A DNA stretch of 64,000 nt. It comes from Saturnia japonica (lineage: Eukaryota > Arthropoda > Insecta > Lepidoptera > Saturniidae). This document shows, piece after piece, positions 46,301 to 56,457 of the stretch. A model generated the notes under the pieces. That model did not search any database, was not told where the DNA came from, and saw only the letters and a program-made list of their open reading frames with translations. Positions within the stretch are counted from its first letter, which is position 1; the number at the start of each line of letters is the position of its first letter. Both the position numbers and the translations under genes were made by a program. The DNA lies in the NCBI GenBank assembly GCA_033032175.1, contig CM065310.1:3224001-3288000 (forward strand). The letters are read 5' to 3'.

Positions 46301-49300
46301 TCTACCCTCTAAGGAATAAAAATAAGGCAATAAATATAATGTTTTTTTACTCCCCCGCCCCAAATGAAATACATGTATCTAAACATAATGGACACATAGA
46401 TGAACTTAGTTTATTAAGAATTAATATCCCCATTTTATTTTTTATTTCACTAGAATGCTGATGAACTAGTAAAGAATAAGATCCACCCAACAAGCATCAT
46501 ATCAGGCTACCGTTTAGCTTGCAAGGAAGCCGTCAAATATATTCAAGACAACCTCACTGTTGCTGTGGAATCACTTGGAAGAGCCTCAATAGTAAACATA
46601 GCCAAGACCACAATGTCCTCGAAGCTTATTGGAGCGTATCCTTTTTAAATTGGACTGGAAATAGATGTATAAGAAAACCATGATGCTTCAATACCTAGTT
46701 GAAATTGTTATCAGACTACCAATAAAGAGATGAGATTATCATAGTTAAAAAAATTAATACTATTCAATATTGAAATAAATAAAAAAAACATGTTAATAAA
46801 TTTGTAGTTCTAGATAGATAGATAGGTATCTATCATAATAGCTACTGATCATGAATATGACATTAATTTTGTTGTATCATTTGTCTGTATGTCTGGATCA
46901 AGATTAAAAACCACTTGTTTTTTATAATATTTTTGTACAGGAGAAACTATAAAAACGCAAAAAATTATAATTTCATTAAAAAATAAAACACTTATTTATT
47001 CTTAATCGATTTTAAAAGAAAACGTAAATAATATGAAGAATACTTTTAGAAAAAGTTTCAATCTTTTCACAAAGTTAATTATATTTATTTTCAACCAATA
47101 ATAGTAATGAAATTTTGTAATAAATATGTTGTTCCGAAACTATACTCAAATACAAATTATTAATATAACCTTTAAAAAATTATAAAACATAAATACTATA
47201 AACCAGCCTATGTCTGAACTGACGTGTCAACAATGGCAATATCTTCAACTCTAAAAGAGGCCTTGTATTGGGATATCTGTGTATTGTTATTATTACTACT
47301 ATAAAAATCTTAGTATCTTGTGAGATTGTTAAATAGCAAAACCATACTTTATCTTTTCCAAGTGGCAATCATACTTATTTTGAAATGCATCAACTAAAAA
47401 TATAGTATTGTATCCTAATGAAATATTATTGTATAAAAAAATTTGATTAATTTATATAAGTTCCTGAATAAAATACCAGTGATGCTGATTTCTTCTCTGA
47501 AATGGTGGTCGATGCAGCACAGGCCATAAAGATTACAGACTCCAAGGGTAATGTGGCATATCCAATCAAAGCGGTGAACATTTTGAAAGCCCATGGCAGG
47601 AGTGCTCGGGAGAGTATACTGGTGAAAGGTTACGCCCTAAATTGCACAGTCGCCTCACAGGCCATGCCTAAGAAGATTTTGAATGCGAAGATTGCCTGCT
47701 TGGACTTTTCGTTGCAAAAGACAAAAATGAAGCTTGGCGTTCAGGTAATGTATATCTTTAACTTATATATTACATAGTTATAGAGATTTTAACTCTTCTT
47801 TGCGTGTAAACCCAAGATTTTTTTTAATGCGATCATCTATGTAACCAGCAGACAGATTTCAAAAATTCTTTGTGCATTTTATAGCCTATTTATTGAGGAG
47901 GATTATATTTAGTTATTATATTACTCTAAGGAGTGAAGCATTAACCATGAACGTTAAGCAATGTGGCAAGCTGTGGGCAAGTACAGGAAGTGAGAACAAC
48001 TATAGGCTATGCGGGTGAAACTGTTGGGTATGGCAAGTGTAAAAATTATTTTAATTCATATTCAACAATAGGCTCTACATGGGTGAAACTGTTGGGCATG
48101 GCTAGTGTGAAATTATTTTAATTCATATTCTAACTCCTAAAGTGAAATTGAATTGTTCAGGTCCTAGTAACTGACCCCAATAAGTTGGAAGCGATCCGTG
48201 CGCGTGAACTTGATATCACTAAGGAGCGTCTCCAGAAGATTCTTGCAACAGGAGTCAATGTAATCCTCTGCTCCGGAGGTATTGACGATCTCTGCTTGAA
48301 GTATTTTGTTGAAGCCGGTGCTATGGGTGTCCGAAGATGCAAGAAAGCTGACCTCAAGAGAATCGCGAAAGCCACTGGAGCTACGTTTTTAACTTCGTTA
48401 ACCAATATGGATGGTGAATAGCATTTTTCCTATTTATTAAAAGTTCAACATTATAAATTTAATAAGAGCTAGAAAATAAATTATTTTCACACTTAAGACC
48501 TGATTTAAATTTGCTTTAGTTTATTTTCCCTTATTTGAAATTGTAGGTCAGAGGTCAGCAACCTTTTTCATTTCACATACCACTTACTATTGGTTTGGCG
48601 ATGTTATTGGGTTTTGGATAGACTACCGCACATAAAGCCCTAATATTGTTTTTTTTTCTTTTTGCAAATTAATCAATTTCAAATGTGTTTTTAACTAGCG
48701 ATATTGTGCTGCTCTATTTGAGAGATTGTTCATCACTATTCGGTAACGTTTACGTTTTAAAACTATTACGTCATAGGTAGTTTTATATTTTATGTAGATA
48801 GATCTAACTGTGCTCATGGCTTCGCTCATCTGGACTACAGAATGCCTGGGCGAATCTTGCTCCCCCGCTCCCAGCTATTTTAAAGATAAAAATGCTTATT
48901 GTGGGTGTTCCTTAGAAGATAGAAGTATATTCTCCCGGACTTTTTTGTAGGTGTTTTTAACGCCTATAATTATTTAGTACATTAATTTGCTATAATATCT
49001 TATGGTTTATTCAGCATAAGCCATTTAAGCGCCGGAATTGATTCTCCGTGACCAGGTTTTTTTTTATTTGTTCGGAACTGTAATTTTTATTCTAAAATAA
49101 AAGTAGCCTAAGTTACTCCCTGTATCATCAGCTATCTATCAGAGAAAGTCTCGTCAAAATCGGTCCAACCGTTTCGGAGATTACCCGGAACAAACAGACA
49201 GTCAGACAAAAATTAAAAAAATGGGCTTCTTGTTACAGGTATCATAAATACTTTCATATGCATTTAGTAAAAAACTGTTATTTTTGACATTACAAACCGA

Positions 49301-52300
49301 CACATCAATTTTATTAATTGTATAGATGTAAAAAAATACTATTTGTGCTTGGAGGATTTTTCGTTTGTCACATATGCGTTTATATACCGTTCACCCGATT
49401 GCGATAAAACTTTGCCTTCAGAATTAGTACAAGTTTCACAATATATAGCGCGTGAATTTCGCGTATAATCCGTTTCATAGCACATATCAAGTGCTTCCAT
49501 TAGTGACTTACTCGATTCATTGGCCATTCCATCCACTAGCAGGTCCTCTAGAACCATAACGGCGTCTTCCCGTATACCGCCAGAGTTAGGGCCACGAATG
49601 ACTGCCATTTCCTTTTACCGGTGTTTCAAATTGATATTTAAAATCTTACCAAGATGATAATGGGAATGGAGAGTGAACGATAAATTTTGTCAATGAACAG
49701 CACAATTTTAATATTAGAAATAGACATAAATTAATCTTACTGTGTTTTTAATCTTAGTGAGACCAATAAAAGTTTTTTTAGGTAATAGATCCTAAAACCC
49801 ATTAATGATTTGTCAATAATAGGCAATTAGTTCAAAGACCATGTTGAGCAGATTTTACTGTCAAAAGATTATTATAGGTTGATGTTAGAGATGTCTAGAA
49901 GTGACTCCCTCTCTATATATCCACAAAATTATTAGTTTATGATTATCAAATATAAATATAATCTATTTCCAATATATCCAGTTATAGTATCTACTCATGA
50001 TCTCTAAAAATTCAAACTCCTTGCTTTATACACAACAAAGTTACAAGGGGGGTATAAGTGCCGTGAGTCGCTTCCAGAATACGACGGTACGGCCGTGCTC
50101 GACCTAGCGGGCGCACTGCCTTGCCCCTTAATATATATAGTTTATAAAATGACTGGAATTTTTTCCAAACCATTAGTACTGTTTTGATGTTTATAAGTCC
50201 CTTCTTAGATCCTAAATTGAATAAAGTATTTTTTGATTTCAGTGTTCCATCGATACATGGTACTTCAAATTTCGTGATAGATGTTAAAGCTCTATGAAGT
50301 TAGAGTTACTGGCTTACATGTCTCAAGCTTACCTATATAATTTTTTGACATTTTCTTATACTCGATATGTTCCATGTTACGCAAATCCGAACCAACGAAA
50401 AAACCTTTGAACGTTACATTGGTGACATTCATCTAAACCAGTCATTTTTAATAATTAAAATGCTTTATTTATCAGGCGAGGAGATATTCGAGTCAAGCAT
50501 GATTGGAGAAGCGGCAGAAGTCGTCCAAGAACAAATCTGTGATGACCAGCTCATTTTAATCAAAGGGTAAGTATTATATACTAACGAAATACTAATAAAA
50601 AGTTAACGCGCCCCAGAAACCTGTATTGTACGTCGTAATAGGTTAAATTAACAGTGTAGATGTATGGCATTATGTCGATCGAACGAAAGTAGTGAATATG
50701 AGGCAAGGCTGACTGCTAATCGAAGCACTAAAGACTGTTAAATCGCGGATGTTGAATTTGAATACACATGCATTTTTTTTCCTATATTCCAAAAAATTAC
50801 AGTTTATGAATATTATATCCTTCTACTAAAGAGAGGAGATTTTAAATTACATGGCACTTTCAAAGCGATAAGCCAGTAAACATAACGCTTTCGAGTTAAC
50901 ACTTCTATTAATTTCACTTTTCATAAAATTTCCATACCGGGGCTTTTATTTGAGAATAGATTCTTAAAGAGGTAACTCCAAAAATGATTACAGGCCGGTA
51001 GCGCGCACCGCCGCATCGCTGATACTCCGCGGTCCTACGGACGCGTACTGCGACGAGATGGAGCGGTCAGCGCACGACGCACTTTGCGCAGTCCGGCGCG
51101 TACTCGAGTCAGGAAAGCTCGTACCGGGCGGAGGGGCGGTCGAGGCAGCGCTCTCCATCTATTTGGAGAACTTCGCCACCACGTTGGTCAGTTTCTGTTC
51201 CTTTGGCTCTTCAATCATTAAACACATATTGATGTGTAACATCTTTCCTCGCGCTTTCCTGCAATCTGGGAGTGATTCTGTGAAAAGGGATGGAACTGTG
51301 TAACAGGAAGCCGGGGAAGCGCGCCCAATTTTTTTATTTGACCCAAAGTGTGTCCGTTTTTAGAGTTGGCCGTCAGATGGTAGCAACCCATTTCCCGAGA
51401 GCTTGTTACTATCAACTAACAGTGTGTACGAGTGTGTGACGAGAAAGAGAAAGGGAAATAGAGAAGGAGAATGCATCGGCTGTGCTCGCTTAACCTAAAA
51501 TTTGGTGTATAAAGTGCTGTTATATAAACTAATTTATATATGTAAACTATATTAAGTCCAATGTTACACATCATAAGCGACTACTACTGTAAGGCTTGCT
51601 CGTTTTTTTTTTTCATTATAAATTTAGCATCCTTCTTCCTAACTTGGCAACTATTCCTCTGTAATGAAGACCATTACTGCAATTATCAAGTGAATAAAGT
51701 GTCCTGTCTTATGACGATTTCAGTATCCTAACAATATGGTGGCTCCCTTGTTATAGAACCTTCTAGGAAGTTTTTGTAGGATCCCATAATGCATGCTGTT
51801 AGCTTATATTTATAATCCAGTTGACTTATGCACAGAAACCAAACTATATCACGCAAAACGCCACCAAAATTATATAATATAGGGTCAACAACCTATGTTA
51901 ATTAATTAAAAATAAAAACCACAACATGTCACTTCAAGATCTCGCCAAAAACTTCTATGTTTAGCATTATGGCCACAATCTTACCTCAACTTAAAGTAAG
52001 GATGTGGCTCAAGATGCTTACGCTATGCCTTGTGCAAAGCTGGCTCTCAAGTGCAGTTGCGGTTTCATGTATGTTTAAAACAGTCCCAACCCTATGGAAA
52101 CATAGTCAACTCAATGACGTCGAGACAACATTGTACGATCGTCAAATTGAAATATTTGTCAGGTTAGGTAGGTATGTTTCTGCCCCTTTTGGCTCTCTGT
52201 GTCGTCAAAGGCGTAGCTTGGCGAGGATGGGCACTGTCCATGCTACAAAACTCATTGGCTACCATACAAAAATCGACAGTTTTTTGTTTTTGTGTTAATG

Positions 52301-54038
52301 TTGTGGCCAGATTCAAACCTGATCTTAAGTGCCGATGTGGCTCAAGACTGTAGCACGCTAAGCCTAGTGGAAAACTCGCTCTCAAGTGTAGATGCCGGAA
52401 CACATCTATTATATTTTCAACTTGAGCGTGGTAGGTAACCAGAAGGGCATTAGAAAAAGTCCTACACCATGATTCCTTGACCGAAAGCTCAGGCTCATTA
52501 CAGAGATTCAAACTCACGCCAATCGAAATGGTGTCAGTTCACGCTATCTACTGAGCCACCATTGCTTCCATTGTGTTGAAGTAATAAACAGTTGTATTAT
52601 CGTTACTGTATTGTATCGTCCAATATCCTGTATTGTATCGTCCACTTCATGATTTTTTTTTCATTCTCCTTAAAAACGAAATGATTTTTAATTAGATTAC
52701 CGAAATTAGAAACTTCTAGTAGCTGATCAGCCAACACGCTCTACGAAGTCGAAAGTAAATATTATCTCTCTGTTTAAATCGATGTTGCATTATTTACAGC
52801 CGATGACTAGAATATTTTTATTTTAAAACCACCTCATAACTGGTCGAAAGCATTACTTTGATGTTTTAAAATACATTTTCAGAGTTCCCGCGAGCAGCTC
52901 GCGATCGCTGCGTTTGCGCAGTCGCTGCTGGTGATACCGAAGACGCTTGCAGTGAACGCTGCGCGGGACGCGACCGACCTCGTCGCCAAACTGCGAGCTT
53001 ACCACAACTCATCACAGACTAAAGTGAGACATTAACAGTATTCCAAGCGTCATTTTATTGATCTGCTACGCAAAAAGAAGACTGTTATAATATAAGTTTA
53101 ACGTGTGAATTGGTGTCTGTCCGCGGCATCATTGCTCCCAAACTGCTGAACCAATTTTGATCTAGTTTTTTTTGTTTGACTTGATCAATTGTTCTTAGCT
53201 ATGATTGAACGTCATATCGTCGTTAATTCTTTATTAAAATTAATGGTTCATACTCAAGCTTATGTTCCCCGCTAACAAAAATAAACTGCTAACGGTAACC
53301 TCCATCTCGGCACGAACTAAAAAGTACTCCATGACTTATGTTTGCCTTACCGTTAAGCTGTTGAACTTTCTCCCAGTCATTGTGTTCCCTCCTTCCTACG
53401 ACATTGCGTCCTCTAACACTTTACCTTCTGTTTTCGGACAAGTCTCAAAATAAAGACAACCCCAGTAAATAAATGCTATTTTAGCGTGATTACATTTGAT
53501 GACACTTGGAACCTTATTAGGACCACAGATAATAATTTTCAACAGAAGTCCAAATGTTAAGTGTAACGTGAAGAGATATTTATGCAGGATGGATTTAGAT
53601 CTTCGGTGGTCGCCGTTGTGTTTGGATTGTGCTGTGCTTCCATCATGTGATTGTGCAATCAGAGACAGTACCATCAATTTTGCAAGCCATTATAAAAAAA
53701 AGAAAGCTAATCTCTTGTATTTTATAATATTAATATAGATAAATCATCATTACTAAAATGTTATAGAAAAGTTTTATATTTTTCTCTTAAACACTAAATA
53801 CAATTTGCAGGCCGAGCACGCAAACCTGAAATGGGTCGGTCTCGATCTCACGGAGGGCACGCTTCGCGATAACCTCGCCGCCGGCGTCATCGAACCCGCG
53901 ATATCCAAGATCAAATCGCTAAAGTTCGCCACAGAAGCCGCGATCACGATACTCCGCATCGACGACATGATCAGGCTCGACCCCGAACAGAAGGGCAAGA
54001 CCTACGAGGACGCGTGTAACGCTGGTGAACTCGATTAA
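43317..54038 (+). CDS. CCT1: T-complex protein 1 subunit alpha (CCT1/TCP1), ten exons
   Basis: Alpha subunit of the cytosolic group II chaperonin CCT/TRiC, an ATP-driven double ring that folds actin, tubulin and other proteins. Exons: 43317-43389, 44618-44741, 45594-45711, 46454-46635, 47480-47744, 48161-48413, 50476-50566, 50994-51186, 52883-53023, 53811-54038. All introns are GT-AG, all junctions keep phase, and the total is 555 codons plus stop, the usual length. The start is the first ATG, giving [20 protein letters not shown]. The equatorial ATP-site motifs are TNDGATIL (residues 58-65) and GDGTTSVV (90-97), with PGGGAVE (413-419) near the return to the equatorial domain. The apical segment includes [20 protein letters not shown]. 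The C-terminus holds [19 protein letters not shown]. Exons 8-10 use far more G/C-ending codons than exons 2-5. Introns carry at least eight repeats but no exon is damaged. Confidence 0.97.
45240..45430 (+). repeat. interspersed repeat family R-C, copy 4 (CCT1 intron 2)
   Basis: Contains agggtggtcccattttaatt, tcattggtgttggacctttg and aatacaccagagaactcctc, matching 6100-6290. It lies between CCT1 exons 2 and 3. Confidence 0.6.
48001..48135 (+). repeat. tandem duplication of a Helitron-like 3' tail (CCT1 intron 5)
   Basis: Two units of about 67 bases. The first has gggtgaaactgttgggtatg and the second gggtgaaactgttgggcatg, each followed by gc(a/t)agtgt and then attattttaattcatattc. The phrase resembles gggtgaaaccgtggggcac before CTAG|T in the Helitron copies. 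The array ends about 25 bases before the exon 6 acceptor. Confidence 0.6.
48820..49328 (+). repeat. interspersed repeat family R-G, longest copy (CCT1 intron 6)
   Basis: Runs from the cttcgctcatctggactaca region through cagctattttaaagataaaa, gtctcgtcaaaatcggtcca, ggagattacccggaacaaac and atgcatttagtaaaaaactg to the terminus attttattaattgtatagat. Shorter copies are at 22205 and 28340, and a fragment of its 5' part (ggttattttaaagataaaaa) is at 26650-26670. Confidence 0.6.
49339..49608 (-). CDS. intact 89-codon ORF of unknown function nested antisense in CCT1 intron 6
   Basis: The frame opens with aaggaaATGG (good start context) and encodes [20 protein letters not shown], then [60 protein letters not shown] and TNEKSSKHK. 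Composition is balanced and not AT-driven (few Asn/Lys/Phe runs, many Glu, Gly, Met), unlike chance frames nearby. It is probably soluble and acidic in the first half, with a C-x2-C pair (YCETC) and a basic tail; no signal peptide or membrane segment. The stop lies 10 bases from the end of an R-G repeat. It may be a small host gene, a retrocopy fragment or a transposon-derived exon; I recognise no family. Confidence 0.4.
   Translation of the reverse strand: MAVIRGPNSGGIREDAVMVLEDLLVDGMANESSKSLMEALDMCYETDYTRNSRAIYCETCTNSEGKVLSQSGERYINAYVTNEKSSKHK
49780..50240 (+). mobile_element. LINE 3' end, family L-A, copy 3 (CCT1 intron 6)
   Basis: One frame reads [20 protein letters not shown], the same C-terminus as 414-310. 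The 3' UTR ends with ttaaccattagtactgttttga-like, ccttcttagatcctaaattg and aataaagtattttttgattt, the mirror of 100-180 and 26300-26350. A short CpG-rich stretch at 50085-50125 lies inside. Confidence 0.55.
51725..51955. repeat. interspersed repeat family R-B, copy 2 (CCT1 intron 8)
   Basis: Matches 1555-1800: gacttatgcacagaaaccaa, actatatcacgcaaaacgcc, accaaaattatataatatag, ccacaacatgtcacttcaag, gccaaaaact. Same orientation. Confidence 0.6.
51956..52304 (-). mobile_element. diverged SINE fragments (CCT1 intron 8)
   Basis: A partial S-A tail is visible at about 51985-52065 (aggatgtggctcaagatgct, gctggctctcaagtgcagtt). The remainder is not assignable. An open frame over this stretch is an artefact of the repeat. 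Confidence 0.4.
52305..52565 (-). mobile_element. tRNA-derived SINE, family S-A, near full length (CCT1 intron 8)
   Basis: On the + strand: cgatgtggctcaagactgta, gctctcaagtgtagatgccg, gggcattagaaaaagtccta, gaccgaaagctcaggctcat, attcaaactcacgccaatcg and ctactgagccaccattgctt, the reverse complement of the S-A layout including both promoter boxes. Confidence 0.65.
53090..53250 (+). repeat. interspersed repeat family R-H, copy 2 (CCT1 intron 9)
   Basis: Matches 22960-23190: ataagtttaacgtgtgaatt, actgctgaaccaattttgat, ctagttttttttgtttgact, gttcttagctatgattgaac. Confidence 0.55.
53340..53700 (+). mobile_element. LINE ORF2 C-terminal fragment, family L-C, split by a MITE (CCT1 intron 9)
   Basis: Left part encodes [20 protein letters not shown], right part (from about 53567) [13 protein letters not shown], the same protein tail as 33500-33600. 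The 3' flank tggtcgccgttgtgtttgga matches 33655-33680. The break is caused by the 147-bp insert at 53417-53563. Confidence 0.65.
53417..53563. mobile_element. 147-bp MITE with TAA target duplication
   Basis: The ends are CACTTTAC on the left and, reverse-complemented, CACTTAAC on the right. A TTCTGTT block lies inside both ends. TAA flanks both sides (53414-53416 and 53564-53566). Three-base TWA duplications are characteristic of the PIF/Harbinger superfamily. Removing the insert plus one TAA rejoins the interrupted LINE reading. No coding capacity. Confidence 0.65.
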
Positions 54039-54725
54039 CATCATAAAAGCTATCTCAGTTCAATGTTGAATTGAATGAACTGTCACACCTATACTATATA
54101 TTATTATCACTTTGATTTGCAATAATACATACCAATATATTCATACGACAATTTTAAGACTTTGTACGATGTAAGATGATAGCACAACTTTCTTATTATC
54201 GTATGAAAATACTATAATTTTAACCATTCTAAAAATTCATAAAATAATTCGTCCGAAGCGGAAACCGATAATGTACGATAGTTCTGGTCCAATATACGAT
54301 AATTTCAACGTTACTTGTATGATAACTGCCGCGCTTCAGGTTGTGAACCTCGACATACAGTTGTTTAATGTCATAAAATAATTGTTCTGAATATTTGTTA
54401 TATTTATTGCAATTATTAAGTGTAAATTAATATATTATAATATTATGGAGATGTTTTTACCGTGGAATAATTAATAATAGCAGATAAACATTAATAGAAG
54501 ACTTGTAATGAAGATTATTTTTTTAATATCGTCATAAAGCTATCTCAGTTCAATATTGAATTGAATGAACTGGCACATCTTTTATTAGCAATAATTATTA
54601 TTGTTAATGGATATATTTTATGGGAATTAATGTACCAAATTGATAATAACTCTGATGAGTGTCTTATTTGTCCATGGTCTAACGAGTTTTGAATGATGAT
54701 TTTTTTAAATTAAAATAAATAAAAT
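54039..54725 (+). promoter_or_regulatory. CCT1 3' flank with duplicated hairpin segment and AATAAA signals
   Basis: A segment starting cataaaagctatctcagttc just after the stop (54042-54087) recurs at 54533-54577 with few changes. Each contains a potential hairpin with cagttca paired to tgaactg. Overlapping AATAAA signals at 54714-54723 are the first clear polyadenylation signals, which would put both copies in the 3' UTR. An earlier cleavage site cannot be excluded. Confidence 0.45.
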
Positions 54726-56457
54726 ATATTCATGAACGTTATTTGCGGATCCATAAGTATTTTAACCCTTTTTAATTTTAGAGCCAATTGTTGGTCTTGT
54801 GTATTTTTTTTTTTTTACTTTGGTCAAATATTGCCAATACCTTCCAAATATATGTTTCATATAATTTAATTGTAATATAAAAGAGTAGTGTAATTTTTCG
54901 TTTGTGTCTAAAAGAATTATTTGATTCTCTATGGTGAAGACAATTCAATTTGTGACAGTCTGAGACATGTCTCTTTTGCTTAGTATTATATTCAATAATG
55001 ATGCTTGATGTGCCTGAATTATAGTACTAATAAACTTGAACCAGCAAGACTTATCTGATTTCATAATAAATAATTAATGTGAACAAAGTTTTTGTAAACA
55101 CACTTTGGCTTAGCCTACGCAAAAATTTTGATTTATTGTAATAATTTTTATTTTGTGCTGCCAACATTTATTATTTAATTTGGCCGAACGGTTTTTGCTT
55201 TCTATCTAACGCTAGTTTATATTCTAGATAATGTAATACGTCACATTAAAAAAGGAAGAAAACAATTAAATTTTAATACTAAATTTTCATCTTTTATTTA
55301 CCTAACCCTTAAAATGAAGAGCATAACGGCATATCATCGTTATATCTACAAATAACGCAATATATAAATATGATTGTACAGGAAAGTTACAGATTTCCTA
55401 TTTTAATAAATTTTTAAAGTGACTAATAAAATTAGTAATTTTAATTAACAGATAAAAGACTTAAAACTTTGCCGAAAAACAAGGTTTTTACAAGCGTTTA
55501 TTAAAATTATTTGTAAGCTTTATTATTTCAAGAACGACATCTACCTTAATTTTAATGCATACGAATCTGAATCTTAACTTCGTAATGTATTCTTCTCTCA
55601 AGACGACTTAATAGTATTTTCGCAAGTATAAAACGGTAGCGTGGTTCCTATTTGCCAACCTGTGTGACGCGACTATAGATTACATTAAAATTGTAGTTTG
55701 TTTTTTTTTCTTCAATAAAGCTACTCTTAAATAAAACGTATAATAAATATTACATCAACAAAAGAGGAGTGCGCGGAAGAAAATATATTTAGGAAAAAGT
55801 AGTAATGAAAATACGCTAAAAGGAAAAGCAATAGTAGGTACTGAAACTACTCTACTATGCGGTAAAATTGAAGATTTTTTTATTGTGTAATGTTTTATTT
55901 ATGAAGCTAATTATATCGCTGTTAATTTACGCCAAAATCTAACTAAGGGATAATATAGAACACATCAAACCACAATATGATTACAAGTGTCGTAGCACAC
56001 ACATTTTTTAACCTTTCTGTAATTAAAAAATAACGACTCACTCTACAATTTGTGTCTACATTCTAGGCAAACTGCAACATAATTAACTACAATCATAATA
56101 TGTCCCGAATCCGTGCTGTAATGGTAACCAGAGATAAATAACATGGTAACTTGGTAACCTACTGGTAGGTTGACCTTCAGTTTAAGAAGCGTTCCGAGAA
56201 TATCAACTCGGACTTGAAGCATCGAAGTGTTGTATCCCTATCATACGATAACAAAGTTTGCCTTACGCAGCGAAATAGCCTATACATAATTTATTTAAAG
56301 TGTGATTTAAAGGTATTCGACGTCAACATGATTACGAAGTCGAATAATCTACTGTATTTTAATATTGATAATGGGAGTGTGATAATAATTTTATTCACTG
56401 TACGTCGTTTGCAGACTGATAACATAATAATAAATAACAAGGTGTAATTTTTAGAGT
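54726..56457. other. intergenic region between CCT1 and the BPHL-like gene
   Basis: About 1.7 kb of AT-rich sequence. No repeat shared with the window, no coding exon and no CpG-rich promoter block was identified. The BPHL-like promoter presumably lies in the last few hundred bases. Confidence 0.45.

Noticed and set aside
46033..46461. A 142-codon + strand frame overlapping CCT1 exon 4
   Set aside because: It is intron 3 read-through up to the exon 4 edge. The real CCT1 frame begins after the acceptor at 46453.
52164..52517. A 117-codon - strand frame in CCT1 intron 8
   Set aside because: It is the translation of a tRNA-derived SINE and repeat debris.
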